33,568 nucleotides of DNA. Source: a virus. The notes beneath the pieces were generated by a model that saw nothing but the letters and a program-made list of their open reading frames with translations, was not told where the DNA came from and did no database searches. Positions 1 to 6,189 of the stretch are shown here, in pieces; within the stretch, counting starts at the first letter, position 1; every line of letters starts with the position of its first letter. The translations under genes and the position numbers were made by a program. The DNA lies in the IMG/VR virus record IMGVR_UViG_3300045107_000327, positions 1 through 33,568 of that record, one strand, 5' to 3'.

Positions 1-157
1 GAGGGGCCGCCCCCTTCTGGCGCCGCCCCCTCTCTTTGTGCCCGAATCACCACATCGAGTGATCCTCTTGCGTGTTGGCATGGATGCTGCAACGGTGGAT
101 GATCCAAGGACGGATAATAGAGCCGTCCGATGTGGCCAACGGCCGCGTCCACTCGCC

Positions 158-205
158 GGGTACGGCGGGGCAGCCCGGCAAGGCTGGCCCGACCCCGCCG
201 TACCC
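158..205. other. Large stem-loop near left edge
   Basis: A perfect 13-bp inverted repeat, GGGTACGGCGGGG (158-170) and CCCCGCCGTACCC (193-205), encloses a second inner stem CAGCC/GGCTG. It lies just upstream of the GTG start at 228, in a 227-base stretch where I see no convincing gene. A smaller inverted repeat GGACGG/CCGTCC lies near 107-123. The structure could be a terminator, a leader structure of the next gene or a replication or recombination site. The sequence does not decide between them. Confidence 0.55.
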
Positions 206-227
206 CCGGACGACGGGAGATCGACAG

Positions 228-518
228 GTGTCGAGGATCAGCTGGGTAGGCAGGCGCCGGCGAGCGCGGGCTCAGCAAGAAGCGCAGGCCGCTGCGCAGC
301 AGGCGCAGGAACACGCCGCCGCACGGGCACGCATCTCCGCGGCAGTCGCCGAGGACCGCCGGGACATTCGGCCGTTGCCCAAGCCGCTGTCCTGGAATGC
401 GCCGACCCGGGTCATGCCGGCTTACAACGAGCGGACCCTGACGGTCGGCCAGGCCGCCGGCTACCGACCGGAACGAGCTCTTAGAGACCGGCAGCAGCGT
501 CGGGAGCAGCAGGCATGA
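228..518 (+). CDS. Hypothetical basic, coiled-coil-rich small protein
   Basis: The product is 96 aa and matches no family I recognise. The GTG start at 228 follows a GGGAGA stretch, and the protein then reads VSRISWVGRRRRARAQQ. Residues about 8-45 are rich in Ala, Gln, Glu and Arg and should form a long helix or coiled coil. The C-terminal half contains a PLPKPLSWNAP segment. The stop overlaps the next start (ATGA at 515-518), so it is first in a three-gene plus-strand operon. An upstream in-frame ATG at 72 would add 52 residues of low-quality sequence that crosses the stem-loop at 158-205, so I prefer 228. Confidence 0.6.
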   Translation: MSRISWVGRRRRARAQQEAQAAAQQAQEHAAARARISAAVAEDRRDIRPLPKPLSWNAPTRVMPAYNERTLTVGQAAGYRPERALRDRQQRREQQA

Positions 519-694
519 GCGGCGGCACGATGGCAGAGGGAGAGGAATTGACTCCAGAGCTGCTGCGCTGGTCGGCCAACGACGTGCTAACGCGCCACAG
601 CGGCGGGCGACGCTGCCGGGAGTGCCGGCCGGCTGGCTGTCCGGCGGTGGCCTGGGCGCACCAGATGCTGGCCGAGCTGGAGGCCGCCCGGTGA
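515..694 (+). CDS. Hypothetical small Cys-containing protein
   Basis: The product is 59 aa. It starts at the ATG overlapping the stop of the upstream gene (ATGA) and ends by overlapping the following GTG (GTGA), so all three genes are probably translationally coupled. The middle contains CRECRPAGC, a compact cysteine cluster that could bind one zinc ion with partners elsewhere. A short acidic N-terminus and an Ala/Glu-rich C-terminal helix flank it. No family is recognised. Very small Cys-rich proteins of this kind are common accessory genes of actinobacterial phages and plasmids. Confidence 0.6.
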   Translation: MSGGTMAEGEELTPELLRWSANDVLTRHSGGRRCRECRPAGCPAVAWAHQMLAELEAAR

Positions 695-1122
695 GCACCT
701 GCCCTGCTACCCGGCCGGCCGTGGGCGGCCACTGGCACTGCACCCGGTCCACCGGCCACGCCGGCGACCACGTCGACGGGGTGAGCCTGGCCGCCTGGTC
801 CGGTCCGACGAGCACCGACCCCGCGGACGACGGACCCGGCCCGCACCTGCCGGCCCAGCCGGCCTGGGTGTGCGTCTGCTGCCCCGGTGGGGTGCCGTGG
901 CCGTGCCGGCCAGCGGTGCTGCTGCTGATGCGCGCGTACCGGGGCCGGCTGGCCACCCTGGCGGCGGACATGGCCCGGATGACGCTGGCCGCGGTGCGGG
1001 ACCGGCCGGACCTGCCGACCGGCGAGCTGTGGGAGCGGATGGTCAGCTGGGTGCGCGCCGCCCAGGCCGAGCAGGCGGATCAGCAGCCGGGCAGCTGCGC
1101 CGCTGGTGGTCCGGTGCCGTGA
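691..1122 (+). CDS. Hypothetical protein with HWHC and CVCC motifs
   Basis: The product is 143 aa. The GTG start lies inside the upstream stop (GTGA). The N-terminal half carries several cysteines and histidines (CPAT, HWHCTRS, then WVCVCCPGG) and may be a small metal-binding domain. The C-terminal half, from about RPAVLLLMRAYRG onward, is helical (LATLAADMARMTLAAVRDRPD, ELWERMVSWVRAAQ). It is the last gene of the operon, and the perfect hairpin at 1140-1184 follows 17 bases after its stop. I do not recognise a function. Confidence 0.6.
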   Translation: MSTCPATRPAVGGHWHCTRSTGHAGDHVDGVSLAAWSGPTSTDPADDGPGPHLPAQPAWVCVCCPGGVPWPCRPAVLLLMRAYRGRLATLAADMARMTLAAVRDRPDLPTGELWERMVSWVRAAQAEQADQQPGSCAAGGPVP

Positions 1123-1139
1123 CCCGAGGGGCACCGGAA

Positions 1140-1184
1140 ACGACGGCCGGCCCCCGACCTGTGTGGTCGGGGGCCGGCCGTCGT
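1140..1184. terminator. Bidirectional terminator hairpin
   Basis: A perfect 20-bp stem (1140-1159 pairing with 1165-1184) has a TGTGT loop. It lies between a plus-strand gene ending at 1122 and a minus-strand gene ending at 1197, where it can terminate both converging transcripts. There is no U-tract, as is common in high-GC actinobacteria. Confidence 0.85.
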
Positions 1185-1196
1185 GTGCGCGGTCAG

Positions 1197-1409
1197 TCAG
1201 GTGCTGGTGCCGCCCTTGGCCATGGCCTCGACCACAGATCGGCGCAGCTGGTAGATGCCGCGGGTCGACAGGGGCTTGTAGCGCCAGCCGGTGCCTTCCG
1301 TGCCCCAGTGTTCCTGGCGGGCGTCCGGGTCCTGCAGGGATCCCTGGACGTGGCGTACGGACACCTCCAGGACCTCTGCGGCCTCCTTGACGCTCATCCA
1401 CTCTGCCAC
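1197..1409 (-). CDS. Small excisionase/MerR-like helix-turn-helix protein
   Basis: The product is 70 aa from a GTG at 1409. The core MSVKEAAEVLEVSVRHVQGSL is a typical winged helix-turn-helix of excisionase or MerR type (EAAE, then a turn, then a recognition helix). It is followed by a GWRYKP wing-like segment and a basic helix QLRRSVVEAM. A GAGGAG about 7 bases upstream of the GTG favours this start. An ATG at 1478 would add 23 residues but has no ribosome binding site and would run through one of the direct repeats in the control region. The gene is divergent from the 1541 operon, so its product is a candidate repressor or excision factor acting on the repeats between the two genes. Confidence 0.7.
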   Translation of the reverse strand: MAEWMSVKEAAEVLEVSVRHVQGSLQDPDARQEHWGTEGTGWRYKPLSTRGIYQLRRSVVEAMAKGGTST

Positions 1410-1458
1410 CGGGGTCTCCTCGTCATCGCGGGTTCGATCATCCGATGGTCTCACGCTG

Positions 1459-1529
1459 GTTACGTAAGTCGCGCTCATGTCGTTAAGGTACGCGGGTCAT
1501 GCTAGTTGCGCTAGTTACGCAAGACGCGC
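1459..1529. promoter_or_regulatory. Divergent control region with direct repeats
   Basis: Two 16-base direct repeats, GTTACGTAAGTCGCGC (1459-1474) and GTTACGCAAGACGCGC (1514-1529), match at 14 positions. A tandem CTAGTTGCG/CTAGTTACG pair sits at 1502-1519, and TTGCG/CGCAA forms an inverted repeat there. A possible plus-strand promoter is TTACGT (1460) with TAAGGT (1484), which would place transcription initiation close to the ATG at 1499. The layout fits operators for the adjacent small helix-turn-helix protein. The promoter assignment is weak. Confidence 0.5.
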
Positions 1530-1540
1530 ATGATGGGGTC

Positions 1541-3091
1541 ATGAAGTGGATCAGCCGCAAGCCGGCCGCCACGCCGGCCGAGATCGCCGAGCTGGCCGCC
1601 GCGCACGCCGAGGCGGAAGTGACTCGGGAGCGCCGGCGCGACCAGTGGCGACGGGAGAAGGACGAAGCCGACCGGGAGACCCGCCGCCGGCGCAAGCGCG
1701 AAGCGGAGCGGGCCGAGAAGAAGCGCCGGAAGGAGCTGGCCAAGGCACGGGCCCGCCGGCGGAGGCAGCTGGCCAGGCTGGCGACCTCCGCCCGGGACGT
1801 CGTCCCGTTGCTGATCGTCAACGCCGTCACCGTCGGCGGTCAGCTGGCCTACGTCTACGACGAGACCCCGGCCACCTGGGCGCCCCTGCTCCGGGTCGCT
1901 GTCGCTGTCGGGGTGGCCACCGCGGCGGAGAGCGTCGCGTTGTACGTCGGCTGGCACGCCCACGACGCCCTGCTGGCCAAGGCCTACTCCACCGCCACCT
2001 GGCTGCGCCGCGCGTCCTACGCCATCGCCGGTCTGATGGCGGCGGTCAACTACTCGCACTTCGTCGACGACGTGTGGGCACCGTCGGCCCTGGGCGTGAT
2101 CTTCGGGGTGCTGTCCAGCCTGTCCCCGTGGCTGTGGGGCCTGCACACCCGCCGCGCCCAGCACGTCCAGCTGATCCGGGAAGAACTCGTCGACGAGACC
2201 GGTGCCGTGTTCGCCCCGGCCCGCCGGCGGGCGTTCCCGGTCCGGGCCTGGCAGGCCCGCCGGTGGAGCATCGACCACAACATCCGCGACCCGAAACGAG
2301 CGTGGGAGGGCTACAACGCCGAGCGCCGCCGGCGCACCGCCCACACCGGCGGCGGGCGGATCCGGGCCGCGCTGCGCGTGCTGCGCCACGGCGCACTGCC
2401 CGCCCCGGCCGGTGAGCCGATGACCGCCCAGGAGCGGCAGCTCGTCGGCGACGCACGAGCCGCCGCGCGAGTCGCCCGACACACCATCGGAGCCAGCGCC
2501 GCAGCCCTCAACGGGCTCACGCCGACCCGCTACCCGTCGGTGCCGATCCTGGCTGAGCCGACTCACGATCTCCGACTCACCGCGCCGGCGGTCGCCCCTG
2601 AGCCGGTCCGGCCGGCCGTTGATGAGCCGACCGACCGTGAGCCGGTCACCGGCCCGCGCCGATCCTGGCTGAGTCGACTCACCGCACCGCGCGGCGCCGC
2701 TGAGCCGGCCCGGCCGGCGGCGGATGAGCCGACCCGCGATGAGCCGGAGACCGGCCCGGAGGCGCCCGTCGGAGTCGTCAGCGAGTCGACTCACCCGGTA
2801 CCGACTCACCAGCCTGAGCAGGCCGATGAGTCGACTCACCGGATCCGCCGCGCCAGCAGGACGCCGGTCCGCGCCGCACACCAGCAGCGGCCGGTGATCA
2901 CCGCGCGAGTCGATGAGTCGGACACCGACTCACGGCTGGAAGAGGCCTACGCCCGACTCACCAAGCGGCTCGACCGGGAACCGTCCGGCGCGCAGCTGGG
3001 CCTTGAGGCGGGAGTCAGCAAAGCCACGGCCAACCGGTGGAAGGAGCGCCAGCGAGCCGGCTCACCGGCCGACTCACGAGCCACCGCGTAA
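1541..3091 (+). CDS. DUF2637/SpdB2-like membrane protein with C-terminal HTH
   Basis: The product is about 516 aa. Residues 10-75 are a highly charged Arg/Lys/Glu coiled coil. Four hydrophobic segments follow: VVPLLIVNAVTVGGQLAYV, a segment around VAVAVGVATAAESVALYVG, YAIAGLMAAVNYSHFV and ALGVIFGVLSSLSPWLWGL. This topology resembles DUF2637 and SpdB2-type plasmid spread proteins of actinobacteria. A long Pro/Glu/Thr-rich linker leads to a C-terminal helix-turn-helix (LGLEAGVSKATANRWKERQ). A membrane-embedded DNA-binding protein fits a role in plasmid transfer, segregation or replication, but that is inference. The linker DNA carries the GACTCAC array. I start at MKWISRK. ATG 1499 (possibly leaderless) is an alternative that adds 14 residues. 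It is first of a five-gene operon. Confidence 0.7.
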   Translation: MKWISRKPAATPAEIAELAAAHAEAEVTRERRRDQWRREKDEADRETRRRRKREAERAEKKRRKELAKARARRRRQLARLATSARDVVPLLIVNAVTVGGQLAYVYDETPATWAPLLRVAVAVGVATAAESVALYVGWHAHDALLAKAYSTATWLRRASYAIAGLMAAVNYSHFVDDVWAPSALGVIFGVLSSLSPWLWGLHTRRAQHVQLIREELVDETGAVFAPARRRAFPVRAWQARRWSIDHNIRDPKRAWEGYNAERRRRTAHTGGGRIRAALRVLRHGALPAPAGEPMTAQERQLVGDARAAARVARHTIGASAAALNGLTPTRYPSVPILAEPTHDLRLTAPAVAPEPVRPAVDEPTDREPVTGPRRSWLSRLTAPRGAAEPARPAADEPTRDEPETGPEAPVGVVSESTHPVPTHQPEQADESTHRIRRASRTPVRAAHQQRPVITARVDESDTDSRLEEAYARLTKRLDREPSGAQLGLEAGVSKATANRWKERQRAGSPADSRATA

Positions 3092-3159
3092 CACCCCGGG
3101 GCGCGGCTCAGCCTGTCCAAGCCGCCGCGCCCCGGGCCCTCTCACCAGAAAGGACTCAC
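2560..3159 (+). repeat. Iteron-like GACTCAC array (10 copies)
   Basis: GACTCAC occurs in the same orientation starting at 2560, 2574, 2676, 2788, 2803, 2833, 2927, 2955, 3071 and 3153. Most copies extend to YCGACTCAC, and two form the palindrome TGAGTCGACTCA (2670-2681 and 2827-2838). Within the gene the motif is read in all three codon phases (Thr-His, Arg-Leu-Thr, Asp-Ser-Arg), and the last copy is downstream of the stop codon. The conserved unit is therefore DNA and not a peptide repeat. It looks like a binding array for a DNA-binding protein. Confidence 0.7.
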
Positions 3160-3162
3160 ATC

Positions 3163-3450
3163 ATGACGCAGAGACACCTCCCCGCGGGCGTGCTGCCCTC
3201 GGACACGCCGAACCCAGACCCGGCCGCCCGCGCTGTGGCCGCCACGGTAGTGCTCGTGGCGGCGGTGGGCGTGGCCGTCGCGCTGATCGCGGCCGGATGG
3301 GGCCCGGTCGCCATGCTGCCCGTTGCGGCCGCGCTGGTCGCCGCCCGGCGGCTGTGGCGGCTGCTCGACCTGGCCGACAAGGACTACCTCGTCGGCGAAG
3401 TCGTCGACGAGGACCTGGTCGACGTCGACGCCGTGGTGGTGACCCGGTGA
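3163..3450 (+). CDS. Small two-helix membrane protein
   Basis: The product is 95 aa from an ATG at 3163, preceded by AAGGA about 9 bases upstream. A short polar N-terminus is followed by two adjacent hydrophobic segments (VAATVVLVAAVGVAVALIAAGW, and VAMLPVAAALVAARRLW). An acidic C-terminal tail (VGEVVDEDLVDVDAVVV) follows. The next start overlaps its stop (GTGA). Small membrane proteins in this position resemble the spread (spd) genes beside SpdB2-type proteins on actinobacterial plasmids, but I see no diagnostic motif. Function unknown. Confidence 0.65.
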   Translation: MTQRHLPAGVLPSDTPNPDPAARAVAATVVLVAAVGVAVALIAAGWGPVAMLPVAAALVAARRLWRLLDLADKDYLVGEVVDEDLVDVDAVVVTR

Positions 3451-3698
3451 CCGCCCGGCCCGCTGCCCCGAGGCAGTACCGGCTGCACGTCTACGACGGG
3501 GAGTACGAGGTGCTCCACGACCGGCAGCACGTGATCACCCTGGACATGGACGGGCACGGCGTCGACCTGGTCCTCGCCCAGCAGCTGCAGGCGCTGACCC
3601 GGGCCGCGCTGGCCGCCAACGAAACGATGGACGCGCCCAGGCTGGTCGTCGTCGACGTGGCTACCGGTGAGCGGGTCCGCGACTGGACGGGGGCCTGA
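3447..3698 (+). CDS. Hypothetical small soluble protein
   Basis: The product is 83 aa, with a GTG start overlapping the upstream stop. The sequence alternates short strands (YRLHVYDGEYEVLHDRQHV, ITLDMDGHGVDLVLA), one helix (QQLQALTRAALAANE) and a final strand (RLVVVDVATGERVRDW). This suggests a compact alpha/beta fold with no membrane segment. It is the only clearly soluble member of the operon apart from the C-terminal domains of its neighbours. No family is recognised, and coupling to the operon is the only functional clue. Confidence 0.6.
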   Translation: MTARPAAPRQYRLHVYDGEYEVLHDRQHVITLDMDGHGVDLVLAQQLQALTRAALAANETMDAPRLVVVDVATGERVRDWTGA

Positions 3699-3699
3699 C

Positions 3700-4230
3700 G
3701 TGCTGCACGAGCGCTACACCATGTCCCCCACCGGGGTAGCCGTCCTGCTGCTCCTGGCTCTGGTGGTGGACTACATGTCCATCGGCCCGACCTGGGCCCG
3801 CGACCGCCTGGCCTTCCTGATGGCGGTCCCCGCGCTCAGGGAGGGATTCGACGGCAGCCCGGCGGACCAGCAGACCGTCGCCGCGGTGGCCAAGCTGATC
3901 CAACGCCTGCTCGACTCCACCGGCACCGCACGCATCGCCGGCGCCAGCGCCAACTTCCTCGTCGGCGTGATCGTCGGCCTGGTGATCATCTACGTCGTCG
4001 GCTGCCTGCTGCCCACCAAGCTCAGCAAGCGCCTCGGCCGGTTCGCCACGCTGACGTTCCCACAGAGCCCCATGTACCGGCTCAACGGCAGGCTCTGGGC
4101 CGCCGCAGCGGTCATCGGCATGATGTCCGACCTGCCCGGCGGCCTCGTCGGCGACGCCATCCGGGTCGCCGTCGACGTGCTCACCAGCATCATGTCTCCC
4201 ATCCCTGCCGCACTGTTCGGAGCTGCCTGA
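3700..4230 (+). CDS. Multi-pass membrane protein of unknown function
   Basis: The product is 176 aa from a GTG two bases after the upstream stop. ATG 3721 (MSPTGVAVLLLL) is an alternative start. Hydrophobic segments lie near residues 10-28 (VAVLLLLALVVDYMSIG), about 88-108 (FLVGVIVGLVIIYVVGCLL) and about 135-150 (LWAAAAVIGMMSD). A further amphipathic stretch lies at the C-terminus. The segment between the first and second membrane helices is helical and polar and may lie outside or across the membrane. Its stop overlaps the next start (TGATG). It probably forms a membrane complex with the other operon products. This is inferred from context only. Confidence 0.62.
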   Translation: MLHERYTMSPTGVAVLLLLALVVDYMSIGPTWARDRLAFLMAVPALREGFDGSPADQQTVAAVAKLIQRLLDSTGTARIAGASANFLVGVIVGLVIIYVVGCLLPTKLSKRLGRFATLTFPQSPMYRLNGRLWAAAAVIGMMSDLPGGLVGDAIRVAVDVLTSIMSPIPAALFGAA

Positions 4231-4724
4231 TGTTGATCCTTGCCGCTGTCACCCAGGAGCCCCAGCGCGGCTGGGGCGGCCCCATCGCCCTGCTCATCGC
4301 CGGCGCGATCTTCATCGCGTTCGCCACGGGCCTCCACCAGTTCCAGGAGGCCCGCGAGGCCCGGCGCAACCCCTCCCCTACCCCGCCGGGTGGCCGTGGT
4401 GTCAGGGTCAAACCGCAGGTCAGCGCAGGTTCTGACACCGATGACACCGACCGTGACACCGACGACTGGCAGGGGCGGATCGTCCAGGTCGACGGGGCGT
4501 ACTACCGCGTCTACCCACGCCCCGACGCCGGCGTCGACGAGGACGACGTCGACCTGGAGCTCGACGAGCCGGATGAGGAGACCATCGAGCAAGCAGTGAT
4601 CCGGATGGACGGCGAGGGCGTGCCGTACAACGAGATGGTCCGGCGCCTCGTGGCCGATTATCGGGTGTCGGAGTCGACCGCGAAGCGGCGTATCCGCGAT
4701 ACCCGCGCAGTCGCCACGATCTGA
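4230..4724 (+). CDS. Membrane-anchored helix-turn-helix protein
   Basis: The product is 164 aa, with its start overlapping the previous stop. One N-terminal membrane helix (GGPIALLIAGAIFIAFATGL, residues about 15-35) is followed by an acidic, Asp/Thr-rich linker (SDTDDTDRDTDD and several DEDD runs). A C-terminal helix-turn-helix (YNEMVRRLVADYRVSESTAKRR, residues about 135-157) resembles the recognition region of sigma-like or resolvase-like folds. Like the 1541 gene product it couples a membrane anchor to a DNA-binding end, so both could hold DNA at the membrane. It is the last gene of the operon, with a perfect terminator 10 bases downstream. Confidence 0.65.
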   Translation: MLILAAVTQEPQRGWGGPIALLIAGAIFIAFATGLHQFQEAREARRNPSPTPPGGRGVRVKPQVSAGSDTDDTDRDTDDWQGRIVQVDGAYYRVYPRPDAGVDEDDVDLELDEPDEETIEQAVIRMDGEGVPYNEMVRRLVADYRVSESTAKRRIRDTRAVATI

Positions 4725-4734
4725 CCCTGGACAC

Positions 4735-4774
4735 ACGGCAGCCCCCGTACCCGGCCGGGTACGGGGGCTGCCGT
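4735..4774. terminator. Bidirectional terminator hairpin
   Basis: This 40-base perfect palindrome is centred on GGCC between the plus-strand operon ending at 4724 and the converging holin gene ending at 4794. The stem is 18 bp with a 4-base loop. Its position favours termination from both sides. Confidence 0.85.
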
Positions 4775-4793
4775 CGTGCTGAGGCGGTGCGGG

Positions 4794-5186
4794 TCAGAAG
4801 ACGCCGGGCTCACGGGTGGTGGGGTCGGTGGAGGAGATGCCGTTGTCGGAGGTGGCCGGGGCGACGACGATGCCGGCGGCGGTCAGCCCGGTGATGACGA
4901 GCAGCATGATCTCGCTGGTGTCCAGGCCCCCGAGGATCAGCGTGGTGAGGGCCTGGAGCACGGCGAGGATGACGCCGACGGCGCTCTTGCCCCAGCGCAT
5001 GCCGGGGGCCAGGGGCAGCAGCCAGATGCTGACGCCCTGGGTGCCGGCGATGGCGACGGCGACCCATTCCTGGTCGGTGATGCGCCCGTCGGTGTACCGG
5101 GAGTAGATGGCGACCAGGACGAACCCGGCCACCGAGGCCGCGGCCTTGCCGTACCGAGCCAGGGCGGGGGTGGATGTGGTGGGCAT
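4794..5186 (-). CDS. Holin
   Basis: The product is 130 aa. The ATG at 5186 follows AAGGGAG by a good distance. A short basic N-terminus leads to about four hydrophobic segments (SVAGFVLVAIYS, VAVAIAGTQGVSIWLLPLAP, SAVGVILAVLQALTTLILGG, IMLLVITGLTAAGIVVAPA) and a polar C-terminal tail. Size, topology and the motif DQEWVAVAIAGTQG match holins of actinobacterial siphoviruses, which make inner-membrane lesions that let the endolysin reach the wall. It is the last gene of the leftward lysis cassette. A hairpin lies just upstream of its ribosome binding site, which may moderate its expression. Confidence 0.7.
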   Translation of the reverse strand: MPTTSTPALARYGKAAASVAGFVLVAIYSRYTDGRITDQEWVAVAIAGTQGVSIWLLPLAPGMRWGKSAVGVILAVLQALTTLILGGLDTSEIMLLVITGLTAAGIVVAPATSDNGISSTDPTTREPGVF

Positions 5187-5208
5187 GGTGCTCCCTTGGG
5201 ACAGCGAA

Positions 5209-5233
5209 GGCCAGCACCGCCACGGTGCTGGCC
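5209..5233 (-). promoter_or_regulatory. Hairpin in the holin leader
   Basis: A 10-bp perfect stem GGCCAGCACC/GGTGCTGGCC has a 5-base loop. It lies between the end of the preceding membrane-protein gene (5251) and the holin ribosome binding site (about 5190-5196). It could be a partial terminator or an mRNA structure limiting holin synthesis. There is no U-run after it. Confidence 0.55.
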
Positions 5234-5250
5234 TGGGTGAGGTGGGTGAG

Positions 5251-5544
5251 TCAGCGGGCTGATGGTGGTACCGGGTCCGGTGGGATCGGGGTGAGGCCCG
5301 CCTGGCGGAGCTGGTAGGAGTAGCCGCCGGCGATGTTGCGCCAGTAGTCGCGGTCCAGCTCGGCGCGGCTGGCCCGGTCGTCGGCGGCGTCGCGGGCCCG
5401 GGACAGGTCCTGTACAGATTCCCGCTCGTGGGCGCGGGCACCGGAGCGCAGTGACCCGATGCCGGAGAACACCGACTGGATGGTGGTCAGCGCACCACCG
5501 CCGATCAGTGCGCTGATCAGCGCGATGACGATCTCTGATGGCAC
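5251..5544 (-). CDS. Single-TM lysis-cassette membrane protein
   Basis: The product is 97 aa from a GTG at 5544, preceded by GGGAG at 5-6 bases. Residues 4-30 (EIVIALISALIGGGALTTI) form one membrane helix. They are followed by a charged helix with coiled-coil character (SARAHERESVQDLSRARDAADDRASR is only partly quoted here as HERESVQDLSRARD) and a Pro-rich end (TPIPPDPVPPSAR). The position between holin and endolysin suggests a second holin, an antiholin or a spanin-like factor. No family signature separates these options. Confidence 0.58.
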   Translation of the reverse strand: MPSEIVIALISALIGGGALTTIQSVFSGIGSLRSGARAHERESVQDLSRARDAADDRASRAELDRDYWRNIAGGYSYQLRQAGLTPIPPDPVPPSAR

Positions 5545-5546
5545 GT

Positions 5547-5939
5547 CTACTCCCGGTGGTGATCGCGGGCCAGCCGGGTTGCCTCCCATCGGACCAGTGC
5601 TACGTCGCGCCACCGGCTGTAGAGCAGCAGGCCCACCGCGGCGAGCGCCAGGGCGGCGACCAGTGACGCCGGAGACAACAGGGTGGCCAGGACGACGGAG
5701 TACACGCCCCACGCGGCCCACAGCAGCGGCAGGCCGGTGTACTCCCCGATCCACCGGTCGGTGACCGCGCCGAGGGCGGACACCGACCCGCCGACGGCGA
5801 GGAACGCCGCCCACAGGTACACCAGGCTGCCGGTGGCCTGCTGCACGCTGGGGGTGGGCACTGCGGCGCCACCGACGCCGGCGGCGGCCATGAGGGTGTA
5901 CCCGGTGACCCGGGCCCACCGCCGCGGGCGGGCGACCAT
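5547..5939 (-). CDS. Four-helix membrane protein of the lysis cassette
   Basis: The product is 130 aa with an ATG overlapping the stop of the upstream gene (ATGA). The Arg-rich N-terminus (VARPRRWARV) is followed by four hydrophobic segments near residues 12-30, 37-60, 66-85 and 88-106 (for example LVYLWAAFLAVGGSVSALG and SLVAALALAAVGLLLYS). The polar C-terminus ends in RLARDHHRE. Such proteins commonly sit beside holins in actinobacteriophages and are often annotated only as membrane proteins. A lysis role is suggested by position and topology only. Confidence 0.62.
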   Translation of the reverse strand: MVARPRRWARVTGYTLMAAAGVGGAAVPTPSVQQATGSLVYLWAAFLAVGGSVSALGAVTDRWIGEYTGLPLLWAAWGVYSVVLATLLSPASLVAALALAAVGLLLYSRWRDVALVRWEATRLARDHHRE

Positions 5940-6181
5940 CAGTCGTCTGCGTCGACGTCGGTGTCGCGCAGGGCGTTGTCGTAGGACTGGTAGCGGGGCT
6001 TCTCGCTGATGGGTTCCCGACGGATCGGCGCGGTGGCGTACGGGTGCCCTTCCTGGCGCAGTTCGCCGAACTCGATCGGCAGGGCCGCGCGGACCATGCC
6101 GTTGTCGAATACGGCGTACACGCCCTCGCCGTCGAGGGGCTGTCCCTTGGTGTCCTTGAACATGACGAAGCCGACGAGCAC
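5939..6181 (-). CDS. Hypothetical small protein next to endolysin
   Basis: The product is 80 aa from a GTG at 6181 with AGGAGG five bases upstream. The N-terminal part alternates hydrophobic and polar residues (VLVGFVMFKDTKGQPLDGEG, then VYAVFDNGMVRAALPIEFGE), which suggests a small beta-barrel or SH3-like fold. The C-terminus is polar and probably disordered (KPRYQSYDNALRDTDVDADD). It lies directly downstream of the amidase gene and could be a tail-tip, lysis or accessory protein. No family is recognised. Confidence 0.6.
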   Translation of the reverse strand: MLVGFVMFKDTKGQPLDGEGVYAVFDNGMVRAALPIEFGELRQEGHPYATAPIRREPISEKPRYQSYDNALRDTDVDADD

Positions 6182-6189
6182 GGATCCTC

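Noticed and set aside
481-1401. Minus-strand 306-codon frame across the left operon
   Set aside because: It runs antisense through the perfect terminator at 1140-1184 and through the small excisionase-like gene, with arginine/glycine-rich artefact composition. The plus-strand genes have coupled starts and stops.
1511-2881. 456-codon minus-strand frame under the DUF2637-like gene
   Set aside because: Gly/Arg/Asp-rich composition, no membrane segments or motifs. The plus strand gives a coherent membrane protein.
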